A model generated the notes under the pieces. It did no database searches. It was not told the origin of the DNA and saw only the letters and a list, made by a program, of their open reading frames with translations. This document shows, piece by piece, positions 1 through 10,270 of a stretch of DNA of 64,000 nucleotides. The stretch comes from an uncultured Clostridia bacterium (lineage in GTDB: Bacteria; Bacillota; Clostridia; Lachnospirales; CAG-274). Position 1 is the first letter of the stretch. Every line of letters starts with the position of its first letter. The stretch spans positions 17,276 to 81,275 of the forward strand of contig CALWOZ010000003.1 in assembly GCA_944383305.1 (NCBI GenBank), written 5' to 3'. The translations under genes and the position numbers were made by a program.

Positions 1-5
1 TACAA

Positions 6-263
6 TTAAATTTTAAAAGATTCTAATGCTTTTCTAATATCTGCATCTAGCAAATAAAGATTTTCATCAAGCTTCTTTTTTATATTATAATCTATTTTGT
101 TAACAATTTGAACATGTTTTTTCTTTTTTTTCTTAGGTTTTTCTAATTTTCTTAGTTCACCATCAACCAAGTATAAAAATTCGTCATCAAGACCAAAAAT
201 TATAAAAGGTCGTCTTTTGTCACGTCCACATTTAGAATAAACAACTTGACCTTTGGTATACAA
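6..263 (-). CDS. KOW-domain RNA-binding protein (L14e/L6e/L27e-like), 85 aa
   Basis: A small basic protein with an N-terminal KOW-like segment (GQVVYSKCGRDKRRPF, residues 5-20), a lysine-rich stretch at about 43-49 and a charged C-terminus. Proteins of this kind lie directly after map in the spc operon of many Clostridia and are thought to bind RNA or the ribosome; the exact role is not known. The start is TTG, supported by GAGGTG a few bases upstream. It is the last gene of the operon inside the window; infA and rpmJ would be expected beyond the left edge. The family call rests on position and the KOW-like start, with no alignment behind it. Confidence 0.75.
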   Translation of the reverse strand: MYTKGQVVYSKCGRDKRRPFIIFGLDDEFLYLVDGELRKLEKPKKKKKKHVQIVNKIDYNIKKKLDENLYLLDADIRKALESFKI

Positions 264-288
264 CCTAATTCACCTCAACATAAAAATC

Positions 289-1038
289 TTAAAGTGTTAG
301 AATTTCTGGTTCTTCTTCTGTTATAAGTATAGTATTTTCATAATGAGCACATAAAGAACCATCTTTTGTAACAACTGTCCAGCCATCTTGAAGCACTTTT
401 ATATCTTTTGCTCCAAAATTCACCATAGGCTCAATAGCTAAAGTCATTCCTTTTATAAGTTTAGGACCTTTTTTTCCAAATGGTCTATAATTAGGAACTT
501 GAGGATCTTCGTGCAAATTTTTGCCAATACCGTGTCCCACATAATCTCTAACTATTGAAAATCCGTTATTTTCAACATATTTTTCTATACTATCAGATAT
601 ATCATATAGATAATATCCAACTTTTGCAAATTTTATCCCTTCAAAGAAAGATTGTTCAGTAACTTCTATAAGCTTATTAGCTTCTTTAGATATATTACCA
701 ACTGGAAAAGTTCTAGCTGCATCTGCGTGAAAACCATTTTTATATGTTCCCACATCAATACTAATAATATCGCCTTCTTTAAGAATAATATCTGAAGGTA
801 TTCCATGTATTAATTGATTATTAACTGATGCACATATAGTAGCTGGAAAACCACCATAACCTTTAAAAGAAGGTATAGCATCTTTAGATTTAATAAAATC
901 AAAAGCTATTTTGTCAAGTTCTTTTGTAGAGATACCTGGTTTAATATATGATTTTAAAAGTTCTAAAACTTCTGCATTTATTTTACCAGCTTCTCTCATA
1001 CTTTTTATATGCTTTTCATTTTTTATTGTAATAGCCAT
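289..1038 (-). CDS. map: Methionine aminopeptidase, type Ia
   Basis: Removes the N-terminal methionine from new proteins in the cytosol. All five family metal ligands are in place in the 249-residue product: D95, D106 (HADA), H169 (GHG), E203 (IEP) and E234 (HYEN), with the substrate histidine H79 in HGI. No SH3-like or zinc-finger extension is present, which fits the short type Ia enzyme. The ATG start overlaps the last base of adk, so the two are translationally coupled. secY-adk-map is the usual order in Gram-positive spc operons. Confidence 0.97.
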   Translation of the reverse strand: MAITIKNEKHIKSMREAGKINAEVLELLKSYIKPGISTKELDKIAFDFIKSKDAIPSFKGYGGFPATICASVNNQLIHGIPSDIILKEGDIISIDVGTYKNGFHADAARTFPVGNISKEANKLIEVTEQSFFEGIKFAKVGYYLYDISDSIEKYVENNGFSIVRDYVGHGIGKNLHEDPQVPNYRPFGKKGPKLIKGMTLAIEPMVNFGAKDIKVLQDGWTVVTKDGSLCAHYENTILITEEEPEILTL

Positions 1039-1676
1039 TATTTAGCTCCTTCTAAAGCATCTATTAGTTGCTTACTTATATCATCAATGTTACCAACACC
1101 ACTTACTTCTAAAAGGAGTCCTTTGTTTTTATAATAATCAATTATAGGTGATGTAGATTTATGATAAACTAAAAGCCTGTTTTTAACAGTTTCTTCATTA
1201 TCATCTTTACGCTGAACAAGCTTAGAACCACATTCACCACAAATACCATCTTCTTTAGGTGGGTTATATTTAATATGATACATTTGACCACATTTTGGAC
1301 AACCACGTCTCCCAACCATACGTTCTATAATAAGGTCATCATCAACACTTATTAATACTGCCTTATCAATATTACCAACTATGGTGGTTAAATTTTCTGC
1401 TTGTTCTACATTACGAGGATATCCATCTAGTATAAATCCATTTTTACAATCATTCTTTTTAATTCTATTAGAAAGAAGTGCCTCTACAATCTCATCTGAA
1501 ACCAGTTCACCAGCATTCATTATATCTATAATCTTTAAACCAAGTTCAGTTTTAAGATTAATTTCTTCTCTTAATAAATCACCAGTAGAAATATGTGCTA
1601 TGTCAAAATGCTTTGATAAAACTTTAGCCTGTGTACCTTTTCCAGCTCCTGGACTTCCTATAATTACAAGTTTCAT
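1038..1676 (-). CDS. adk: Adenylate kinase with zinc-binding LID
   Basis: Interconverts ATP + AMP and 2 ADP in the cytosol. The P-loop GSPGAGKGT is at residues 7-15, and the AMP-binding stretch DGYPRN is near 84-89. The LID carries four cysteines, C126, C129, C146 and C149, in the C-x2-C-x16-C-x2-C arrangement that binds structural zinc in Gram-positive enzymes. Length is 212 aa, normal for the long form. It follows secY after an 82-bp gap holding a hairpin and overlaps map by one base. Confidence 0.97.
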   Translation of the reverse strand: MKLVIIGSPGAGKGTQAKVLSKHFDIAHISTGDLLREEINLKTELGLKIIDIMNAGELVSDEIVEALLSNRIKKNDCKNGFILDGYPRNVEQAENLTTIVGNIDKAVLISVDDDLIIERMVGRRGCPKCGQMYHIKYNPPKEDGICGECGSKLVQRKDDNEETVKNRLLVYHKSTSPIIDYYKNKGLLLEVSGVGNIDDISKQLIDALEGAK

Positions 1677-1719
1677 ATTTTATCCTTCTTTCAAAATAAC
1701 ATTATAATTGGTTAATATA

Positions 1720-1742
1720 GAGAAAGTGCAATGCACTCCCTC
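1720..1742 (-). promoter_or_regulatory. Hairpin between secY and adk
   Basis: In the transcript GAGGGAGTGC pairs with GCACTTTCTC (10 bp, two G-U pairs) around a three-base loop. No run of U follows, so this is not a good intrinsic terminator. It may be an RNA-processing or attenuation site that sets adk-map levels relative to the ribosomal genes. The function is inferred only. Confidence 0.45.
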
Positions 1743-1758
1743 GAATTAAAAAATTTCA

Positions 1759-3003
1759 TTAACCTAAAAATCCTTTATAGTTTCTCATTAAAAGTTGAGA
1801 ATCAAGTTGCTTAACCATCTCTAATGCAACACCAGTTACGATAAGAAGTGTTGTTCCACCAAATCCGACATTTATTTTAAATATCCATTCAAATAATACT
1901 GGTACCATTGCCATAATAACATAGAAACAAGCCCCTATTAAAGATATTTTATTTACAACATTTTGTATAAAATCTGAAGTAGGCTTTCCTGGTCTAATAC
2001 CAGGTATAAATCCACCATTTTTTTTCATATTTTCTGCAACCTCAATTGGATTGAATGAAAATGATGTATAAAAAGATGTAAAGCAAAAAATTAATATAAT
2101 ATATAATATAGCACCTACCGGATTAGTTATATTTAAAATACGTACTACTTCTTGTAACCACGTAGGTGGTGTTTGCCAAAGTTGAGCAATAGTTTGCGGA
2201 AATTGCAATATAGATATTGCAAAGATGATAGACATAACACCTGCAATATTAACCTTAATAGGTATAAATGTAGATTGTCCACCATACATTTTTCTACCAA
2301 CCATTTTTTTAGAGTATTGTACTGGAATTCTTCTTTCACCGTCTTGAACAAGAATAACAAATGCTATAAGGAGAATAAATAAAACTACGATTATAACTGC
2401 TTTTATATATGCAGTTGCTCCACCACCTACAGTATCTACATATAAATTTGTAATAGTTTGTGGTAAACTAGCTAAAATATTAGCAAAGATAATAAAAGAT
2501 GTACCATTACCAATACCTTTTTCAGTTAGTCTTTCACCAAGCCACATAACAAATATAGTACCTGCTACCATAGATAATGCTGCTACAAAATATACCCACG
2601 CATTTTGATAAACAAAAGCACCTTTTAAAGATAAGATTTGTCCTATAGCCTGCATAAAAGCTAATACAACTGCTAATATACGAGTATATTTGTTTATAAT
2701 TTTTCTACCTTGTTCGCCTTCTTTATTAAGCTGTTCAAGTTTAGGTATTGCAACTGTTAAAAGTTGCATAATAATTGATGAAGTAATGTATGGACCTATA
2801 CCTAAAGCAAAAATTGTTCCAAAAGCACCACCAGTGATAATACTATATAAAGTAGTATTAGCATTTGTGCTTAAATCTGCAATGTTAATACCTGGAACTG
2901 TTACTTTTGTACCTATTCTTATAACTAAAACCATAAGAACCATAAAAATTATTCTTTTACGTAAATCAGGTACCTTCCAAGCATTTCTAAAGGTTGAAAA
3001 CAT
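1759..3003 (-). CDS. secY: Protein translocase channel subunit SecY
   Basis: The channel of the Sec translocon in the cytoplasmic membrane. The 414-residue product has about ten hydrophobic segments and family motifs such as VPGINI near residue 36, the conserved MWLGERLTEKGIGNGTS stretch in the middle and IRPGKPTSDFI in the C-terminal half. The ATG start overlaps the rplO stop, indicating translational coupling. Its position between rplO and adk is canonical. Confidence 0.97.
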   Translation of the reverse strand: MFSTFRNAWKVPDLRKRIIFMVLMVLVIRIGTKVTVPGINIADLSTNANTTLYSIITGGAFGTIFALGIGPYITSSIIMQLLTVAIPKLEQLNKEGEQGRKIINKYTRILAVVLAFMQAIGQILSLKGAFVYQNAWVYFVAALSMVAGTIFVMWLGERLTEKGIGNGTSFIIFANILASLPQTITNLYVDTVGGGATAYIKAVIIVVLFILLIAFVILVQDGERRIPVQYSKKMVGRKMYGGQSTFIPIKVNIAGVMSIIFAISILQFPQTIAQLWQTPPTWLQEVVRILNITNPVGAILYIILIFCFTSFYTSFSFNPIEVAENMKKNGGFIPGIRPGKPTSDFIQNVVNKISLIGACFYVIMAMVPVLFEWIFKINVGFGGTTLLIVTGVALEMVKQLDSQLLMRNYKGFLG

Positions 3004-3446
3004 TAAATCACCTCAGCTTTTCCGCCTGCTGCTTCAATTTTTTCAATAGCTGTTTTACTAAATAAATTTACTTTTACAGTAACATTTTTAATATTTAATT
3101 CTCCATTACCAAGAATTTTAACACCATCTCTAGGATTGCTTACTAAACCTTTTGATTTAAGAGCATCAATATCAATAGTAGCTCCATCTTCAAAAACATT
3201 TAAAAGACTTACATTGATAGCAACGATTTCTTTATGGTTTCTGCAATGAAATCCTCTTTTAGGTATTCTTCTGTAAAGAGGCATTTGACCACCTTCAAAT
3301 CCTGGTCTTACACCACCACCAGAACGTGCGTTTTGACCTTTATGCCCTCTACCTGCAGTTTTACCATTACCAGAACCGTGTCCTCTTCCTTTACGGAATG
3401 CTTTACCTTTTGAACCTTCAGCTGGTCTTAATTCACTTAAATTCAT
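3003..3446 (-). CDS. rplO: Large-subunit ribosomal protein L15
   Basis: A 147-aa L15 with the typical glycine- and arginine-rich N-terminal extension ([19 protein letters not shown]) that threads into 23S rRNA and the globular C-terminal domain after about residue 70. It follows rpmD closely and its stop overlaps the secY start. An AGGTG-type ribosome binding site precedes the ATG. Confidence 0.97.
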   Translation of the reverse strand: MNLSELRPAEGSKGKAFRKGRGHGSGNGKTAGRGHKGQNARSGGGVRPGFEGGQMPLYRRIPKRGFHCRNHKEIVAINVSLLNVFEDGATIDIDALKSKGLVSNPRDGVKILGNGELNIKNVTVKVNLFSKTAIEKIEAAGGKAEVI

Positions 3447-3466
3447 TTAAGGGACACCTCCTTCTA

Positions 3467-3643
3467 TTAGATTTCTTCAACTTTAACTAAATGTTTAACT
3501 TGTTGAATCATACCTCTAATAGCAACGTTGTCTTCTTTAACAACAGAGCTATTAGTTTTTTTAAGTCCTAAAGCTTCAACAGTTTTTTTATGTTTAGGAA
3601 TAGCACCAATTGTAGATTTAACTAAAGTAATTTTTAAACTCAT
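3467..3643 (-). CDS. rpmD: Large-subunit ribosomal protein L30
   Basis: A 58-codon gene between rpsE and rplO that is easily missed because of its size. The product begins [20 protein letters not shown] and ends in KHLVKVEEI, with the L30 core [10 protein letters not shown] and the IRGMIQQV helix. ATG at 3641-3643 is preceded by AGGAGGG. Position and sequence both fit bacterial short L30. Confidence 0.95.
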   Translation of the reverse strand: MSLKITLVKSTIGAIPKHKKTVEALGLKKTNSSVVKEDNVAIRGMIQQVKHLVKVEEI

Positions 3644-3656
3644 TTATATGCCCTCC

Positions 3657-4163
3657 TTAACCTAAAATTTCTTCAACTGTTTTACCACGAAGTCTAGCAA
3701 CACGCTCAGGAGTAGTAACTTTGTTTAATCCTTCAATAGTTGCATTAACAACGTTTTTCTTATTATTAGAACCTAAAGATTTTGTTCTAATATTTCTAAT
3801 ACCTGCAAGTTCAAGAACTGCACGAGCAGGACCACCAGCGATTACTCCAGTACCTTCTGGAGCTGGTTTTAATAACACAGTTGCACTTCCAAATTTACCA
3901 ATCATTTCGTGATAAATACTATCATCTTTATTACGTTCAACATAAATAAGGTTTTTCATAGCATCTTCTTTACCTTTTCTAATAGCATCAGGTATTTCAG
4001 TTGCTTTACCAAGACCAACACCAACGTGTCCGTTTTCATCACCAACTACTACTAATGCTGCAAAACGGAAAGTACGACCACCTTTAACAACCTTAGTAAC
4101 ACGTTTAATAGTAACAACCTTATCTTTTAAATCAAGCGTACTCGCATTAATTTTGTTTCTCAA
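3657..4163 (-). CDS. rpsE: Small-subunit ribosomal protein S5
   Basis: A 168-aa S5 with the N-terminal double-stranded RNA-binding domain ([20 protein letters not shown], then [12 protein letters not shown]) and a C-terminal S5 fold ([12 protein letters not shown]). The start is TTG, preceded by AGGAGGG at good spacing, and no in-frame ATG lies nearby. Protein S5 contributes to decoding accuracy in the 30S subunit. Confidence 0.97.
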   Translation of the reverse strand: MRNKINASTLDLKDKVVTIKRVTKVVKGGRTFRFAALVVVGDENGHVGVGLGKATEIPDAIRKGKEDAMKNLIYVERNKDDSIYHEMIGKFGSATVLLKPAPEGTGVIAGGPARAVLELAGIRNIRTKSLGSNNKKNVVNATIEGLNKVTTPERVARLRGKTVEEILG

Positions 4164-4178
4164 GATTTTCCCTCCTTA

Positions 4179-4547
4179 CTAAAATTGTAATCCAGCTTCT
4201 CTAGCTGCTTCAGCTAAAGCCATAACTTTGCCTTGATATATATAACCGCCACGGTCAAATACTACTGTATTAATACCTTTAGCGATAGCTTTTTTAGCAA
4301 CTTCAGTACCAACTACTTTAGCTGCTTCAACATCTGATGTTTTAGAAAGCTTACTTTTAATATCCGCTTCCATAGTAGATGCAGAAACTATTGTATTGCC
4401 TACTGTATCATCTATAATTTGAGCATAAATATGCTTATTACTTCTAAATACTGCTAGTCTAGGTCTTTGTGCTGTACCACTTACTTTATTACGAATTCTT
4501 AAGTGGCGTTTTTCTCTAGCTTCAGCACGTGATGGCTTTCTTATCAT
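4179..4547 (-). CDS. rplR: Large-subunit ribosomal protein L18
   Basis: A 122-aa L18 that binds 5S rRNA. The basic N-terminus ([12 protein letters not shown]) and the family stretch [20 protein letters not shown] are clear, as is the C-terminal [27 protein letters not shown] start. It sits in canonical order between rplF and rpsE. Confidence 0.97.
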   Translation of the reverse strand: MIRKPSRAEAREKRHLRIRNKVSGTAQRPRLAVFRSNKHIYAQIIDDTVGNTIVSASTMEADIKSKLSKTSDVEAAKVVGTEVAKKAIAKGINTVVFDRGGYIYQGKVMALAEAAREAGLQF

Positions 4548-4565
4548 AGTGTCCTCACCCCTTTA

Positions 4566-5108
4566 TTATTTTTTACCTGTTTTACCAACTTTACGTCTAA
4601 TGTGTTCAGTAGTATATTTAATACCTTTACCTTTATAAGGTTCAGGTGGACGTTTAGATCTAATTTCTGCAGCAAACTGCCCAACTTTTTCTTTATCGAT
4701 ACCAGAAACAATAATTTTATTACTTCCTTCAACAGTAGTAGTTATACCTTCTGGATCAACCATTTCAACAGGGTGAGAATAACCTAAAGTAAGGTTTAAT
4801 TTGTTACCAGATTTAGCAGCTCTATAACCAACCCCGTTTATTTCAAGTTCCTTAGTATAGCCTTCTGTAACACCAACAACCATATTATAAATAAGTGTTC
4901 TAGTAAGACCATGTAAAGATTTATATCTTTTTAAATCACTAGGTCTAGTAACAACTACTTCGTTGTTTTCAACTGTGATAGTCAAATCGTCAACTAATTT
5001 ACGAGTTAAAGTACCTTTAGCACCTTTAACAGTAATAACATTGCCTTCCTCAAGCTTAACATCTACACCAGCTGGGATAGCAATAGGTAATCTACCTATA
5101 CGTGACAT
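4566..5108 (-). CDS. rplF: Large-subunit ribosomal protein L6
   Basis: A 180-aa L6 with two tandem L6 domains. It begins [15 protein letters not shown] and ends with the RNA-contacting segment [13 protein letters not shown], both family signatures. ATG start with GGAGG upstream. The protein sits near the GTPase-associated region of the 50S subunit. Confidence 0.97.
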   Translation of the reverse strand: MSRIGRLPIAIPAGVDVKLEEGNVITVKGAKGTLTRKLVDDLTITVENNEVVVTRPSDLKRYKSLHGLTRTLIYNMVVGVTEGYTKELEINGVGYRAAKSGNKLNLTLGYSHPVEMVDPEGITTTVEGSNKIIVSGIDKEKVGQFAAEIRSKRPPEPYKGKGIKYTTEHIRRKVGKTGKK

Positions 5109-5131
5109 TTATTGCACCTCCTGTTTTTTAA

Positions 5132-5533
5132 TTACCAAACAAAAGCGATAATTTCTCCGCCAACACCAAGTTTTCTAGCTTCTTTGTCTGTAACAATTCC
5201 TTTATTAGTAGAGATAATAGCAGTACCAAGACCGCCTAAAACTCTAGGAAGCTCTTCTTTGTTAGCATAAACTCTAAGACCAGGCTTAGAGATTCTTTTT
5301 ATACCAGAAATAACCTTTTCGTTTTTATCTTTTCCATATTTTAAAGTGATACGTAAAGTCTTTTTCACGCCATCTTCAATTAATTCAAAACCTTTTACAT
5401 AGCCTTCATTTACTAAAATGTTAGCAATAGCTTCTTTCATTTTAGAAGAAGGTATATCAACTGTATTATGTTTTGCAGTATTTGCATTTCTAATTCTTGT
5501 AAGCATATCTGCAATAGGATCGCTCATTGACAT
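5132..5533 (-). CDS. rpsH: Small-subunit ribosomal protein S8
   Basis: A 133-aa S8, beginning [17 protein letters not shown] and ending GGEIIAFVW. It binds the central domain of 16S rRNA. Two in-frame ATGs lie at the start; the first has better spacing to GGAGG. In E. coli S8 represses the spc operon, but I did not recognise an S8 target in this operon. Confidence 0.97.
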   Translation of the reverse strand: MSMSDPIADMLTRIRNANTAKHNTVDIPSSKMKEAIANILVNEGYVKGFELIEDGVKKTLRITLKYGKDKNEKVISGIKRISKPGLRVYANKEELPRVLGGLGTAIISTNKGIVTDKEARKLGVGGEIIAFVW

Positions 5534-5555
5534 TATAAAATCCTCCTTTCCAAAA

Positions 5556-5741
5556 TTACCAACTAGCTTTTTTTACTCCCGGGATTTGACCTTTATAGGC
5601 TAATTCACGGAAACAAATACGACATATACCAAATTTTCTTAAATAACCATGTGGTCTACCGCAAATTCTACAACGAGTATAAGCTTGTGTTGAATGTTTT
5701 GGTTTTCTTTGTTGCTTCACGACCATAGATTTTTTAGCCAT
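5556..5741 (-). CDS. rpsN: Small-subunit ribosomal protein S14, zinc-binding type Z
   Basis: The short 61-aa S14 with four cysteines in two CxxC pairs (CRICGRPHG and CRICFREL). This is the zinc-ribbon form typical of Gram-positive bacteria; the long zinc-free form lacks these cysteines. ATG start. It lies between rplE and rpsH, the standard position. Confidence 0.97.
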   Translation of the reverse strand: MAKKSMVVKQQRKPKHSTQAYTRCRICGRPHGYLRKFGICRICFRELAYKGQIPGVKKASW

Positions 5742-5756
5742 ATCCTTGCTCCTCCC

Positions 5757-6296
5757 TTATTTTTTAAACGGCATACCGAATAATGTTAATAATTCTCTTG
5801 CTTCTTCATCTGTTTTAGCAGTAGTAACAAAAACAATATCCATACCTCTGATTTTATCAATTTTATCATATCTGATTTCAGGGAACATAAGTTGTTCTTT
5901 AACACCTAAAGTATAGTTACCTCTACCATCAAATGAGTTAGCACTAACACCACGGAAGTCACGAACACGAGGTAAAGCTAAATTTATTAATCTATTAGCA
6001 AAGCTATACATTTTTTCGCCTCTAAGTGTAACTTTACAACCAATAGGCATTCCTGCACGAAGTTTAAACGCAGCGATAGATTTTTTAGCTTTAGTAACAA
6101 TAGGTTTTTGACCAGCAATAATAGCTAAGTCTGCAGCTGCATTTTCAATAGCTTTAGCATTTTCTTTTGCTTCACCAAGTCCCATATTGATAACAATTTT
6201 TTCAATTTTTGGAACTTCCATTTTATTTTTATATGAAAACTTTTTCATCATAGCATCAACGATTTGATTTTCATAGTATTCTCTTAAAGCGTTCAC
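5757..6296 (-). CDS. rplE: Large-subunit ribosomal protein L5
   Basis: A 179-aa L5 that binds 5S rRNA and contacts P-site tRNA. The family stretches [34 protein letters not shown] and DFRGVS are present. The start codon is GTG, 11 nt after GGAGG. Confidence 0.97.
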   Translation of the reverse strand: MNALREYYENQIVDAMMKKFSYKNKMEVPKIEKIVINMGLGEAKENAKAIENAAADLAIIAGQKPIVTKAKKSIAAFKLRAGMPIGCKVTLRGEKMYSFANRLINLALPRVRDFRGVSANSFDGRGNYTLGVKEQLMFPEIRYDKIDKIRGMDIVFVTTAKTDEEARELLTLFGMPFKK

Positions 6297-6316
6297 AGTA
6301 AAATGTACCTCCTTTC

Positions 6317-6631
6317 TTAATCAATAACTTCTCCAGTTTTTTTGATTATTCTCTTTTTAACTCTTTTACCATTTACTTCTTCAATTTTATATCCAAGTCT
6401 GCTCGCTTTACCATTGTGTAAATACATTACATTAGAAGCATCAATAGGAGCTTCTTTAGTAATAATACCACCAGAATGGTTAATAGCATTTGGTTTTTGG
6501 TGTTTTTTAATTTGATTAACACCTTCAACTACAACTTTGTTATTTTTTCTATCTACAAGAAGAACTTTACCTTCTTTATCTTTGTCTTTACCAGCAATAA
6601 CAACTACCTTGTCGCCTCTTTTAATCTTCAC
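6317..6631 (-). CDS. rplX: Large-subunit ribosomal protein L24
   Basis: A 104-aa L24, an early 50S assembly protein. The N-terminal KOW motif is clear ([20 protein letters not shown]). The start is GTG preceded by GGAGGTG. The C-terminus is lysine-rich and runs to the overlap-free gap before rplE. Confidence 0.97.
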   Translation of the reverse strand: MKIKRGDKVVVIAGKDKDKEGKVLLVDRKNNKVVVEGVNQIKKHQKPNAINHSGGIITKEAPIDASNVMYLHNGKASRLGYKIEEVNGKRVKKRIIKKTGEVID

Positions 6632-6643
6632 AGTTACACCTCC

Positions 6644-7012
6644 TTATAATACTTCAGGTGCAAGAGATAATATTTTCATAAATTGTTTTTCTCTAAGCTC
6701 TCTAGCAACTGGTCCAAATATACGAGTACCTCTAGGGTTTTTGTCATCTTTAATGATAACAGCAGCGTTCTCATCAAATTTAATATAAGAACCATCTGGT
6801 CTTGAAGCACCTTTAACAGTTCTAACAACAACAGCCTTAACAACGTCACCTTTTTTAACAACGCCACCAGGTGTTGCATCTTTAACACTAGCAACAATAA
6901 TGTCACCTATATTTGCATATCTTCTAGTTGAACCGCCTAATACTCTGATACATAATAATTCTTTAGCACCTGAGTTATCGGCAACAACTAATCTTGATTC
7001 TTGTTGTATCAA
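6644..7012 (-). CDS. rplN: Large-subunit ribosomal protein L14
   Basis: A 122-aa L14, beginning [20 protein letters not shown] and ending in the family stretch [11 protein letters not shown]. The start is TTG with GGAGG eight bases upstream. L14 sits at the subunit interface and is bound by the silencing factor RsfS. Confidence 0.97.
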   Translation of the reverse strand: MIQQESRLVVADNSGAKELLCIRVLGGSTRRYANIGDIIVASVKDATPGGVVKKGDVVKAVVVRTVKGASRPDGSYIKFDENAAVIIKDDKNPRGTRIFGPVARELREKQFMKILSLAPEVL

Positions 7013-7038
7013 CTTAGTTACCTCCTTTCATACAGGAA

Positions 7039-7293
7039 CTATTTAGCTTTTTCTACGATATTAACAAGTCTCCATCTTTTATCTTTAGATAAAGGTCTTG
7101 TTTCCATAACTTTAACACGGTCACCAATTTTACATTCATTATTTTCATCGTGAGCTTTTAACTTATAAGTAGTTTTCACAATTTTTTTGTATAATGGATG
7201 TCTAACATTGTTTTCAACAGCAACAACGATAGTTTTATCCATTTTGTCGCTTATAACTTTACCAATTCTTGTTTTACGAAGATTTCTTTCCAC
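7039..7293 (-). CDS. rpsQ: Small-subunit ribosomal protein S17
   Basis: An 84-aa S17 with an OB fold. It begins [20 protein letters not shown] and contains the family stretch [20 protein letters not shown]. The start is GTG after GGAGG. Order rpmC-rpsQ-rplN is canonical. Confidence 0.97.
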   Translation of the reverse strand: MERNLRKTRIGKVISDKMDKTIVVAVENNVRHPLYKKIVKTTYKLKAHDENNECKIGDRVKVMETRPLSKDKRWRLVNIVEKAK

Positions 7294-7319
7294 TAATGTT
7301 ACCTCCTTCCATTATACTA

Positions 7320-7526
7320 TTACATACCTTTTTGCTTTTGAGTGATTACAGTTTGAATACGAGCGATATTTTTACGAACTTCTCTTATTCTAGCAGTATT
7401 ATTTAATTGATTTGTAGCATTTTGAAATCTTAAATTAAATAATTCTTTTTTAGCAGAAACTAATTCACCGTTTAACTCATCAGCAGATTTATTTTTAAGC
7501 TCTAATAAATAATCCTTAGTTTTCAC
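7320..7526 (-). CDS. rpmC: Large-subunit ribosomal protein L29
   Basis: A 68-aa L29 placed near the peptide exit tunnel. The true start is a GTG at 7524-7526 inside the last codons of rplP, giving [17 protein letters not shown]; the ribosome binding site GGAAGGTGAT lies within rplP coding sequence. Longer in-frame extensions upstream are artefacts that read through rplP in another frame. The overlap with rplP is 11 bp. Confidence 0.95.
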   Translation of the reverse strand: MKTKDYLLELKNKSADELNGELVSAKKELFNLRFQNATNQLNNTARIREVRKNIARIQTVITQKQKGM

Positions 7527-7956
7527 TGTTATCACCTTCCATTTCTTGGTCAGCACGTGACACAATTTTACATTTAATAGGTAATTTGTGAATAGCAAGA
7601 CGAAGAGCTTCACGAGCAACTTCTTCATTTACTCCAGCTATTTCAAACATAATTCTACCTGGTTTAACAACAGCTACCCAATATTCAGGTGAACCTTTAC
7701 CAGAACCCATCCTTGTTTCAGCAGGTTTTTCAGTAATAGGTTTGTCTGGGAAAATTTTAATCCAAACTTTACCACCACGTTTGATATATCTAGTCATAGC
7801 GATACGGGCAGCTTCTATTTGATTAGAAGTAATCCAGCTTGGTTCACAAGCTTGTATACCAAACTCACCATAAGTAATCTTATTACCACGAGTAGCTTTA
7901 CCTTTTAAACGTCCTCTAAATTGTTTACGTCTTTTAACTCTTTTAGGCATTAACAT
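7516..7956 (-). CDS. rplP: Large-subunit ribosomal protein L16
   Basis: A 146-aa L16, beginning [15 protein letters not shown] as in Bacillus, with [19 protein letters not shown] near the A-site contact region. The start overlaps the rpsC stop and the 3' end overlaps rpmC, so the three genes are tightly coupled. Confidence 0.97.
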   Translation of the reverse strand: MLMPKRVKRRKQFRGRLKGKATRGNKITYGEFGIQACEPSWITSNQIEAARIAMTRYIKRGGKVWIKIFPDKPITEKPAETRMGSGKGSPEYWVAVVKPGRIMFEIAGVNEEVAREALRLAIHKLPIKCKIVSRADQEMEGDNSEN

Positions 7957-8630
7957 TACTCTTCACTCCCTTCCTTAGTAGCTTTTTGAGGAAGAACTTC
8001 TCCTTTGTATATCCAAACTTTAACACCGATTTTACCATAAGTAGTATCAGCTTCTGCAAATCCATAGTCGATATCTGCTCTTAAAGTTTGAAGAGGGATA
8101 GTACCTTCGTGATAGTGTTCAGTACGAGCCATTTCAGCACCGCCTAAACGTCCAGAACAAGAAGTTTTGATACCTTTAGCACCTAATCTCATTGTTCTTG
8201 TCATAGCTTGTTTCATAGCTCTTCTAAATGTTACACGATTTTCTAATTGACGTGCAATATCTTCAGCTACTAATTGAGAATCAAGTTCTGGTTTTTTAAT
8301 TTCTTCTATATTGATTAAAACTTTGTGAGAAGTCATTTTTTGAAGCTCATTGCTTAAAGCTTGAATAGCTTCACCTTTTCTTCCAATAACATTGCCTGGT
8401 TTAGCTGTGCAAATAGTAATTTTCACTTTAGCATTGTCATTAGATCCATTAACTCTCTCTATTTGAATTTTAGAAACGCTAGAGTCTTTTAATTTATTTT
8501 TAATATAAGTTCTAAGTGCATTATCTTCTACTAAGTAATCAGCATAACTATGTTTGTCTGCATACCATACTGAATCCCAGTCTTTAATAACACCCACTCT
8601 TAAACCGTGTGGATTTACTTTTTGACCCAT
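7956..8630 (-). CDS. rpsC: Small-subunit ribosomal protein S3
   Basis: A 224-aa S3, beginning [20 protein letters not shown]. The KH type-2 domain is visible around [15 protein letters not shown], and the C-terminal domain contains [11 protein letters not shown]. It forms part of the mRNA entry channel of the 30S subunit. Confidence 0.97.
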   Translation of the reverse strand: MGQKVNPHGLRVGVIKDWDSVWYADKHSYADYLVEDNALRTYIKNKLKDSSVSKIQIERVNGSNDNAKVKITICTAKPGNVIGRKGEAIQALSNELQKMTSHKVLINIEEIKKPELDSQLVAEDIARQLENRVTFRRAMKQAMTRTMRLGAKGIKTSCSGRLGGAEMARTEHYHEGTIPLQTLRADIDYGFAEADTTYGKIGVKVWIYKGEVLPQKATKEGSEE

Positions 8631-8641
8631 CGTGAACCTCC

Positions 8642-9049
8642 TTATCTTTCTTTAAGATATATTGAAATATGAGCAGTACGTTTGTTAATTCTATAAGCTC
8701 TTCCTTGAGCTCTAGGACGAATTCTTTTAAGAGTTGGTCCTTGATTAGCAACTACTTCATCAACATATAATTTATCAACATCAAATCCTAAGTTATGTTC
8801 TGCATTAGCCATAGCAGATTTTAAAACTTTTGTTATAATTTCAGCAGCATATCTTGGTGAGTAATTAAGAATTGCTAAAGCTTCTGAAGCATTTTTCCCT
8901 TTAATTTGGTCTAAAACTATTCTAGCTTTAGTGTTAGAAATTCTAGCAAAATTGTGATGAGCTTCGGCTCTTTGTCTTTTAAGTTCTCTAGTAGCTTGAT
9001 TTCTAACTTTTCTTTTATACTTACTTCTGCTTTTAATCTGTTCAGACAT
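8642..9049 (-). CDS. rplV: Large-subunit ribosomal protein L22
   Basis: A 135-aa L22. An N-terminal basic extension of about 28 residues precedes the conserved core ([20 protein letters not shown]). The tunnel loop [20 protein letters not shown] is recognisable. ATG start after GGAGG. Confidence 0.96.
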   Translation of the reverse strand: MSEQIKSRSKYKRKVRNQATRELKRQRAEAHHNFARISNTKARIVLDQIKGKNASEALAILNYSPRYAAEIITKVLKSAMANAEHNLGFDVDKLYVDEVVANQGPTLKRIRPRAQGRAYRINKRTAHISIYLKER

Positions 9050-9074
9050 TAAATTAACCTCCTTCCAAATCCGA

Positions 9075-9359
9075 TTAACGTACTTTTGATTTTTTCTCTG
9101 CGTCTTTTCCGTGTCCTCTATAAGTTCTAGTTAAAGCGAACTCTCCTAATTTATGTCCAACCATATCTTCAGTAATGTATACAGGCACATGTTTTCTACC
9201 ATCGTGAACAGCAATTGTATGACCAATCATTTCTGGAAAAATAGTAGAACGACGAGACCAAGTTTTTATAACATTTTTAGTATTAGCAGCATTTTGAGCA
9301 TCTACCTTTTTAAGAAGGTGTGCATCACAAAATGGTCCTTTTTTAAGCGATCTAGCCAT
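9075..9359 (-). CDS. rpsS: Small-subunit ribosomal protein S19
   Basis: A 94-aa S19, beginning [19 protein letters not shown] with the family core [20 protein letters not shown]. It binds the head of the 30S subunit together with S13. ATG start after AGGAGGG. Confidence 0.97.
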   Translation of the reverse strand: MARSLKKGPFCDAHLLKKVDAQNAANTKNVIKTWSRRSTIFPEMIGHTIAVHDGRKHVPVYITEDMVGHKLGEFALTRTYRGHGKDAEKKSKVR

Positions 9360-9375
9360 TTAAACAGCCCTCCTT

Positions 9376-10206
9376 TTATTTATTTCTACCACGGATAATA
9401 TATTTATTACTTGCTTTGTGTTTCTTTCTAGTTTTGTATCCAAGTGCTGGTTTACCCCAAGGAGTACAAGGAGATGGTCTACCGATAGGAGTTCTACCTT
9501 CACCACCACCGTGAGGATGGTCATTAGGGTTCATAACAGAACCACGAACAGTAGGACGAATACCCATATGACGTTTTTTACCAGCTTTACCAATGTTTAT
9601 AAGTTCGTGATCAATATTACCAACTTGACCAATAGTAGCTCTACAATCAATAGGTAATAATCTCATTTCACCAGAAGGAAGTCTAACAGTAGCATATTTA
9701 CCTTCTTTAGCCATTAATTGAGCAACGTTACCAGCAGCACGAACTAATTGTCCACCTGCACCTGGTTTCATTTCAATATTGTGGATTTCAGACCCAACAG
9801 GGATATTTCTCATAGGTAATGCATTACCAACTCTAATTTCTGCATCTGGTCCATTAGATAAAATGTCGCCAACTTTTAATCCATTAGGTGCAATGATGTA
9901 AGATTTAACACCATCTGCATAACAAATTAAAGCAATATTAGACGTTCTATTTGGGTCATATTCAATAGCAACAACTTTAGCGTTGATACCATCTTTATTT
10001 CTTTTAAAATCAATAATTCTATATTTCTTTTTGTGTCCACCACCGTGATGACGAACAGTTATTTTACCCTGATTATTACGCCCAGAAGTTTTTTTGATAT
10101 GAACAACTAAGCTTTTTTCAGGAGTTTTTTTAGTAATTTCTGAGAAGTCAGAAACAGTCATCTGTCTTCTTGAAGGTGTATAAGGTTTAAATCTCTTAAT
10201 ACCCAT
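9376..10206 (-). CDS. rplB: Large-subunit ribosomal protein L2
   Basis: A 276-aa L2, beginning [20 protein letters not shown]. The C-terminal RNA-binding loop with [18 protein letters not shown] includes the conserved histidine region near the peptidyl transferase centre. ATG start after GGAG. The 64-bp gap to rplW is the longest among its close neighbours but contains nothing I recognise. Confidence 0.97.
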   Translation of the reverse strand: MGIKRFKPYTPSRRQMTVSDFSEITKKTPEKSLVVHIKKTSGRNNQGKITVRHHGGGHKKKYRIIDFKRNKDGINAKVVAIEYDPNRTSNIALICYADGVKSYIIAPNGLKVGDILSNGPDAEIRVGNALPMRNIPVGSEIHNIEMKPGAGGQLVRAAGNVAQLMAKEGKYATVRLPSGEMRLLPIDCRATIGQVGNIDHELINIGKAGKKRHMGIRPTVRGSVMNPNDHPHGGGEGRTPIGRPSPCTPWGKPALGYKTRKKHKASNKYIIRGRNK

Positions 10207-10270
10207 TAATTACACTCCTTTCGATTTTCTTTACAACGTTTCCGTGTGTTTCATAGTTATATTAATTATA

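Noticed and set aside
2145..2382. ORFs on both strands inside secY
   Set aside because: They overlap conserved SecY coding sequence and have no family character.
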